In this document: positions 55,840 through 62,071 of the stretch, in pieces
Position numbering within the stretch: position 1 is the first letter of the stretch
Layout of the letters: the number at the start of each line of letters is the position of its first letter
Position numbers and translations under genes: made by a program
NCBI RefSeq assembly: GCF_000204055.1
Contig: NW_006768774.1
Location: 20,534 to 82,604 of the forward strand
DNA: 62,071 nt
Reading direction: 5' to 3'
Source of the DNA: Melampsora larici-populina 98AG31
Taxonomy: Eukaryota > Basidiomycota > Pucciniomycetes > Pucciniales > Melampsoraceae
The notes under the pieces: generated by a model
What the model was told of the DNA's origin: nothing
Database searches by the model: none
What the model saw: only the letters and a program-made list of their open reading frames with translations

Positions 55840-56290
55840 TAGGTGCTGGCCAAATTACGTCTACAGGGCTTTTTCCCACGAAAAAGCACCTAAAAATATG
55901 ATGTATGTGCTCAAAACTTTTTAAAATGATGCCTACAGGTTAAAAAACCCATGTAGGTGTCATTTGGATACGCCTACATTCTAAAAATGAAATGCAGGCG
56001 CTTTTTTTCAGCGCCTACATATGCAATTCAAAATGTAGGCGCTATTTTCAAGCGCCTACATGGGAAACTCAATGCAGGCGCTGTCTTTGAGCGCCTACAT
56101 CTCAAAAAAATCATGTAGGTGTGATTTTTTGTAATTCTTGAGCGCCCACATTCCATTTTCTGTATGTAGGCGCTGGCAATTGAGCACCTGCTATGTAGGC
56201 GCTTAAAAATTACGCCTACATGGTTTTTAAGGCATGTAGGCGTAAATTACAAGCGCCTACATTTTTGGCTCAAATAAGCGCCTACGTCAC
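55840..56290. repeat. Array of short ATGTAGGCGC/GCGCCTACAT hairpins
   Basis: About nine inverted pairs of ATGTAGGCGCT and AGCGCCTACAT (some degenerate, e.g. TGTAGGTG or GCGCCCACAT), each with a 6-20 nt A+T-rich loop and mostly 40-48 bp apart. Clear pairs begin near 55993, 56031, 56072, 56163 and 56233. The array ends by AAGCGCCTACG at ~56286, next to a G+C-rich palindrome GGCCCCCGGCGTCGGGGGCC. Confidence 0.82.
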
Positions 56291-56329
56291 CGTGCCCGTT
56301 GGTAGGGCCCCCGGCGTCGGGGGCCTTCA

Positions 56330-57061
56330 AGTGATTGTAGGTTATTGACATTTTTATTCATTTTCGCGAAGAATAAGCGCAACAAAACACTTAGCAGAAC
56401 TCCATTCTGAGTAGCTGCTGAACGTGTTGAACTGTCTCGAAACTTCTCAATCATTACTGAACCATCTCAACAGGTCTCAACACCTCAGGAAATCACTGAA
56501 CGATCTCAACACCAAGAACATTCTCCCCAGCACGATGATTCAGCGCGTAGATTGGGTTACCATTACCAACTTCCATGAATTTAGGTAGATCAGTTACACC
56601 TGAAGGAAATCCAAATGATTATCCCCTTTAGGTGATTTGAGTAATAATAGTACCCTACATTTGAAATGAGTCATAATTACAGAAGACCATTAGGAATCGA
56701 ATCACTTAAATCAAATCGACCGTCCAAACAAATTTCATCACCCAATAATCGACCGTTCTCCCTCCCAATTAATTGACTACAAGAGGAGCACAAGCACCAC
56801 CTGCTACTTCTTCTACAAGTGAAAAACAGATGATATCAATCGATATCTCAATGTATTTAAATCCTTTGTAATCTATCTGAAATGTTTGAGCGCATTTTTA
56901 GAGATATCGATTAGTAAAACCAAGCTCTGACAAGAGGGTATCATTCGATTCATAATCGATTTGAAAAGTGAGGTTGAGATATTTACATAATAAGTATAAA
57001 GCCCACAAGCCAATTTATAAAATCTATTCAAAAACTTTTGTAATCTATGTACTAGCGTGCT
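56330..57061. other. Intergenic, no gene
   Basis: A+T-rich spacer with recurrent AACATCTCAACA/TGAACCATCTCAAC-like pentamers at 56400-56520. No credible frame. It would hold the 3' UTR of the following minus-strand gene. Confidence 0.45.
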
Positions 57062-58149
57062 CTAGCGTGACTTCAAGTAGACATCTGCTAGTAAAGTGTG
57101 AAGCTCTGTAAAAGCCGGTACAGTAGTGAGAAAAGCTCTTTCCGTGACAGAGAGCTTGGAAAGAAAGATGGGACAATAGAAGTTGATCGGCAAGCCTTTC
57201 TTCACACGGCTTGAGGAATCCACGCGTATGGCAGGTTTCCGTCTTCTGTCAAGCCTTGTAGCCGCGTATCTGGATCCTTTTGAACTAGAAATGTACTTAT
57301 ACGATAGCTTGTCCACAGCGTGCAAGAACTCTGCATACTCTGGGCTTCTCCAGATCATACCTACTGCACGAGCTGGACATTCTCCATCATCCTCGGTATT
57401 GGAGCAGCATCCAACATCGGGAAGTAAGGTCAAGGTATCGGCTTTTAAGACTTCTTCAATGGTTGCTTGTCGATATGCTAACATCTGGAATATTACGCAC
57501 AATCAGCTACAAGAAATCCACAACGATCTATGAAACTTCGTACCTGAGCTTTGTCTTTCTTCCTTTTATTCTTCAGTTTGAGGTTTTGGTTTCTGCGCTG
57601 TCTATGCGCCTGATCAGATTGACCACGCAGCCATCGCTCCAGGATGCCCATACAGATCGGATCACTATCATGCTCTGGATTGACTTTGTATTTAGAGAAT
57701 GAATCCAGCACCATCGCACGTCTGAAGAACTTCACAACAAACGCCAAGATTGTTTGATTCCAAGGCGATTTATCAGACTGCTCCCATGCGAAGGTCGCGC
57801 GCGGGAAACCAAAGATGCGGAGGTCTTGTAAAAAAAGACGTCGGGTTGTTGTCCAGCAGTTCTTCTGTCGACGGGAATTTTTCGTTGCAGATGGACTAGC
57901 TGGGGCCAAAGGCATAGCAAATACACGAAGATCATTGATGACATCGTCATATGTTACGTCTGGTAGTTGAGATAATTCATTCTGAGTCGGTTCTGGGGGA
58001 TGAGCGGTAGAAGTCTTTCCAAGTAAGAACTTGACGAAATCGATGACAGCTTGAGAGAAATTAGAGTTCCGATCAGGCAACGACTGCGCGACTTCTTTGT
58101 TTTGAGACTTGATGGAGACTGCTCGATGGTTTTCTTCATTCAGAGCCAT
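57062..58149 (-). CDS. Hypothetical protein, paralogue of the gene at 58797-62008
   Basis: Two exons, 58149-57544 and 57484-57062, joined by a 59-bp GTACGA...CAG intron (KKDKAQ to MLAYRQATIEEVL). ATG at 58149 (MALNEENHRAVS) is preferred over the upstream frame to 58281, which is hydrophobic and may be leader; a signal-anchor form cannot be excluded. Shared features with the neighbour: AVIDFVKFLLGKT near the N-terminus, a core FGFPRATFAWEQSDKSPWNQ, ILERWLRGQSDQAHRQRRNQ, a basic stretch at the splice, and a C-terminal LHAVDKLSYKYIS helix. This resembles an expanded basidiomycete family of unknown function, sometimes near transposons. No catalytic motif is visible. Intact. Confidence 0.72.
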
Positions 58150-58796
58150 AGTACAATGTGATTTGATTTGAGATAGATTGGAAAATGATATTTGTAAGGA
58201 TAGTAAGGATACGGAAAGGATACGGAAGGCTGGGGAGACGTAAAAAGGAGACAAAATCAAACAGGATGGGATGTTTGACACTTCTATTATGAATGGCTGT
58301 GATCACGGCGGATCAAGAGAACAAGGGGAACAGGGGGAAACATAAGAACAATGGTGTATAGTCAAACTTAACCCGGGCTCTAGATCACAAAAACTCAGCA
58401 CTGGGATACCTTTGTCTCTAGTAAAAAGCGAATCTAATCCCAATAAGCGGTATCAGATCAGCGGTATCAAAATACTCATGAAGAGGTTACGAAGAAAGCG
58501 TTGCATTGAATCGGTAAGATTGTTCAGACCTCCCAAGTATCAATCCAGAAACTAATAATGTACAAATGTAAAAAGAAATAGTATCTCATCTAAAAAGGAA
58601 AAACATGTACAACTAACAAAAAACAATACATAAATCTAGCAAAAAGATAAGGTATACATATAACAAAAAAGATATGTATCTAGCAAAAAAACAACAACAA
58701 AGACAGCATGCACATCTTATGAAGAAAAATGAAATGGAGAAAACAAGCAAATTAAACACAATCACTAAAAACACTCTGGAGACATGATGATGTGCA
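58150..58796. other. Intergenic between the paralogues
   Basis: Contains the promoter side of the 58149 gene and the 3' flank of the next. The minus-strand frame at 58613-58861 is Phe/Cys-rich low complexity and is rejected as a gene. Confidence 0.45.
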
Positions 58797-61700
58797 TTAT
58801 CTACGTCCTGTGTCTGGCTTGCGCCAATCCCGTGCCTCTTCAATGAGCGCTTGAATATCACAATTTTTGTGAGAGAGCCGCAACTCTTCTTTCAACGCCT
58901 TCGATATAGATGACAGGTAAGTATTGCTGACCATAAACCCGGGCAATCCTTTAGGAGGGTGACAAGAAACCCTTTGTTCCTCTTCCATCTCCCGATGCTT
59001 GCCACGCTCCAAAGTTTTGATTGCTGTAGTATGATCCTTGCTTTCGGTTTGACAATTGATGTACAGCTTGTCAAGTTCATGAAGGAAAGTTCCTAAAGCT
59101 CTTGATCGCCAAGGTAACTTTAATCTGAACCGAGTCCCAGAGTCATCAACCTCGTCCTCCGAATGAATGGACGCTGTGGTTAGGAGACGGCGTAGCTCAG
59201 TGTGAGATGAGAAGTACTTTTTCATTGCTTTCTCGCGCATCTCAGAGACCTTCAATGGCATTGCAGTTGTAAGCCACATGTTCAAAATGAACTATTGTAT
59301 TAATGAAAAGACTGACCCTCTTTCGGGATCGCTTGCGCGCACCCTTCTCACGTGAAGATAACTGCTTGACCTGCAGTTCGTGTTCTCGCGCAGAATTTTC
59401 CGCTATGGTTGACTCTTCGTGAAGGTCTGGTGAATATTTTTGCCGCTTATTCTCATACCATCTTTCCAAGATGAGAAACTCGTTTTCAGGTGTGACGAGG
59501 TTAGTATCTATAGCATATTCATCAGCTCCGCCTCGACGGTAACATTTGTCCCACTGTTGCAGAATAAGGGTAGAAACAGCTTCGTTCCAAGTCGTTTTCA
59601 GGGGGCTGTCCCAGTCAAAAGTACACCTTGAAAACCCCGCCAGTGCTAAGGCGGCTTCACAAGTCCTCGCCTCTTGGATAGAATACTTGAGTCTTGGATT
59701 CCTAAGTGGTACTCGCGACACAAAATCAATTGGCTGAATTTGTGAGTTGGCTTCCTCAGCTGCGTCGGCCTCCACCATGAGGATATATTTTTCTTTCGCG
59801 GATGGATGAGTTCGTAAGTAACGTTCACGAGCAATATTCATAGCTTTCTCAATGTACTTCCTTCTCGCTAGTCTTCGTTGTTCCCAGGCCAGACATTCTT
59901 CAGCCGAAGGAGGGTCGGGGAGAGTACCAGAGGATTTCACCGTCCGACCTTTGCGTTGCACACCAAGGAGAAGCTTAACATAGTCCTGAATAGCAATAGC
60001 CATTGCACTATGATGCGAAGGGGTTTTCTTGACGCTAGCATACTTCTCCAAGCGTTTTGCACCGTGTCTATGTTTTGTTTCCTTGGCTCTTCGATTTTTA
60101 CGTTTACGATTGTACATGATGTCTTCTGATAGATCAATTGTACCTTCCGAATCAGAGTTTGAATCTATGGAGTTTAGCTCCGAATGTGATTCTGAATGTG
60201 ATTCCGAGCCATCAGAATCCAGCTCATCTGAATCTGTGAAGGCAAATCGTCAGCAATGAGTTTTTTCATCCGACATGGTAAGAGTTCAGTTACTTACTTG
60301 GTTCAGTGAACAACGATGGAGTATGATTGGTGGAAGTTGATCGGGATGGACCAGAGATAGGCAATTCGCCTCGAGAAACTGTAGGTCGCGACATCTGGTC
60401 TGATCGGGATGGACCAGCGATAGGCAATTCGCCTCGAGAAACTGTAGGTCGCGAGATCTGGTCTGATCGGGATGGACCAGTGATAGGTGATTCGCCTCGA
60501 AGAGAAACTATAGGTCGCGACAGCTGGTCTGGTCGGGATGGACCAGTAAGAGGAGATTCGTCTCGAAGAGACACCGTAGGTTGCCGCATCTGGTCTGATC
60601 GGGATGGACCAGCGAGAGGCGATTTGTCTCGAAGAGACACCGTAGGCTGCCGCATGTGGTTCGATCGGGATGGACCAGCAAGAGGTGATGGTGATCTCTC
60701 TTGAAGAGGAAACATGTGGTCTGATCGGGATGGACCAGCAATAGGTGATTTGCGTCGTAGAGACACCGTAGGTCGCGACATCTGGTCTGATCGGGATGGA
60801 CCAGCGATTGGCAATCTCTCTTGAAGAGAGACCAAAGGTCGCGACGTCTGGTCTGATCGGGATGGACCAGCGGTAGGGTACTTGCCGCGAGGAACCGTAG
60901 GTTGCGACATAGGTTGAGATTGAAATTGATGACTAGATGAAGAGCACAAGCTTATCGAAGCGGGATTGTAGGGGGGCATTGTTTGCTCGAGAGGCTCGGC
61001 TCTTGATCGTGTATCACTGAAGTAGTGATCATCCTCATCATATACAGTGCCATTAAGGCGATCACTATAAGTAATTTGACACTCTGAGGAATTATCGTTG
61101 TGGTTTGGGTTTGAAAGTTGCGGGCAAGGGAGAGCACTCGCCGGCGCAGCTTGATGAGTTGAAATTGGCAAGGGCTGTGTTGAGGTTGAAGTGGGGTGTC
61201 TTGTGCGTGGTGAGAAATGGGGTATGTCGGGAGCTGGATGCGTGTGTTGTGTTGAATAAGTGAAGGTTTGGTATTGATGGGTGTAGGGATCAGAGAAGAC
61301 CTCTTGCATTGATTCAGATGTAGATGTTTCACCTCGGTCATACTGCCAATATTGGTTTCCATGCTGAAGTGGGGGTATGTTGTGAAAATTCGGTATGGAA
61401 TAAGTGATCAAAGGTGAGTTAGAAACCAAGGAGTCGCGTAGAGGGTTCAAACTGTCAGCTTTAGAGGTGAGTGATGAAGATTGGATAGCCGTATTAATTT
61501 TGGGAGCCACAGAAACAATGTTCGAAGATTTGGGGAGATTCTGCGTTGCATCGCTATTGTCAAACTTGTTTACAGCCAAAAGTGCTGCGGTATTGAGCTG
61601 GTCCCGTGAGCGTTTTGTATGTTTAAATCGATTGATTTTAGAAATGGATTGTTCTTTTTGTGCGATCGTGGGAGCATGTTCAATTCGGTCACACGGGTTA

Positions 61701-62008
61701 TTGTGCTCCAGAGGGATTTTAGCTAGAGATGTACGTTGCGTATTGTAGATACTCAAGTTGAGTGATGAGGATTGAGTGGCTTTATCTGTTGAGGCGGGAT
61801 TTGGAGCAGTTCGAGAGTTGGGTGTGATGACTGATGTTGGGGCTGAACATTCTGGATCACAGTGTCTTTGAGAATGCGGCACACTTTTATGAGTGACAAA
61901 GTCTGTGTTCTCAAAGGTAGGTTGAATCAAATATGAGTTATTGAGCAGAAAATTAAAGCAGAAAACCAATTGATCACTGAAATACTGACATTCTGGGACC
62001 ATACTCAT
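58797..62008 (-). CDS. Hypothetical protein with Ser/Pro-rich tandem-repeat N-terminus
   Basis: Three exons: from ATG at 62008 (an upstream exon beyond the window is possible) to 60298, 60233-59317, and 59249-58797; donors GTAAGT and GTCAGT give matching phases. The first exon is disordered and ends with about ten tandem units of 18-25 residues of the type SPIAGPSRSDQMSRPTVSLR. Next comes an acidic Ser/Asp stretch (SDELDSDGSESHSESHSELN), a basic segment, and the family core: AIAIQDYVKLLLGVQ, AGFSRCTFDWDSPLKTTWNE, LILERWYENKRQKYS. The last exon carries FLHELDKLYINC. The core aligns with the neighbour's, so the two are diverged tandem paralogues; the repeat-bearing N-terminus is unique to this one. 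Function unknown; no nuclear or enzymatic domain recognised. Confidence 0.7.
60320..60905 (-). repeat. Tandem GATCGGGATGGACCAG repeat inside a coding exon
   Basis: Around ten copies of GATCGGGATGGACCAGCGA recur every 54-75 bp, each encoding AGPSRSDQ on the minus strand. Unit lengths are multiples of three, so the coding frame is preserved. Intervening sequence varies more than the core. Confidence 0.85.
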
Positions 62009-62071
62009 TTCACTCGACGGAAGTTCCAATGGAATTGATTCAGCATTGAATCAAGAAGATCGTCAAGGGCT

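Noticed and set aside
58613..58861. 82-codon minus-strand frame
   Set aside because: Cys/Phe-rich low complexity overlapping the 3' end of a better-supported gene in another frame.

Overview
The window looks like a repeat-rich chromosome segment from a basidiomycete fungus, most likely a rust or relative (Pucciniomycotina). This rests on short, dense introns in every recognisable gene, a DUF6534-type seven-helix membrane protein gene, Ngaro-like tyrosine-recombinase retrotransposons, PIF/Harbinger elements with Myb-like partner genes, and tightly nested insertions. Species is not assignable. No rRNA, tRNA or CRISPR array was found. Functions were assigned by reading motifs; no database search was possible.

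Layout. 1-1539: 3' part of a DUF6534-like gene. 2684-6208: complete PIF/Harbinger element with perfect TIRs and a TAA duplication. 6288-7314: non-autonomous TIR element. 8157-~17590: 3' half of a Ty3/Gypsy-type LTR element (end of pol, polypurine tract, 3' LTR). Between pol and the LTR lies an antisense gene encoding a Zn2Cys6 cluster. That gene is split by a second PIF-like element (11243-15482) and by a MITE (8892-11010), and the MITE is itself split by a solo LTR (8971-10682). Removing each insertion and one target copy rejoins the antisense reading frame.

17.7-40.7 kb is mainly Ngaro-like retrotransposon sequence: one element with gag and RT/RNase H only, one 5'-truncated element with RT and recombinase, one full-length element with canonical split direct repeats (33271-39893), and a gag fragment. 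A second DUF6534-like gene (23297-25279) and an unidentified TIR element (26343-27991) lie inside this stretch. Three long-TIR elements with CACTR ends and 3-bp target duplications (26912-27786, 29901-31021, 49272-50087) form one family; one sits inside a recombinase gene.

40.9-52.8 kb holds decaying host-like genes: a coiled-coil gene, a seven-exon VPS20/CHMP6 (ESCRT-III) gene with a premature TGA and a broken splice donor, a possible nucleoporin-like relic cut by a second copy of the solo LTR, and a zinc-knuckle/RD-rich relic. A 2.4-kb element with 8-bp duplications carries an array of ~79-bp palindromic units. 52.8-55.3 kb is another Ngaro gag. 55.8-56.3 kb is an array of short GTAGGCGC hairpins. 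57.1-62.0 kb holds two multi-exon paralogues of unknown function on the minus strand, one with a long Ser/Pro-rich tandem-repeat N-terminus.

The commonest inactivating changes are CpG-type transitions (CGA to TGA stops, catalytic Asp to Asn in TCGA contexts, catalytic Arg to Trp), which fits RIP-like or methylation-driven decay.
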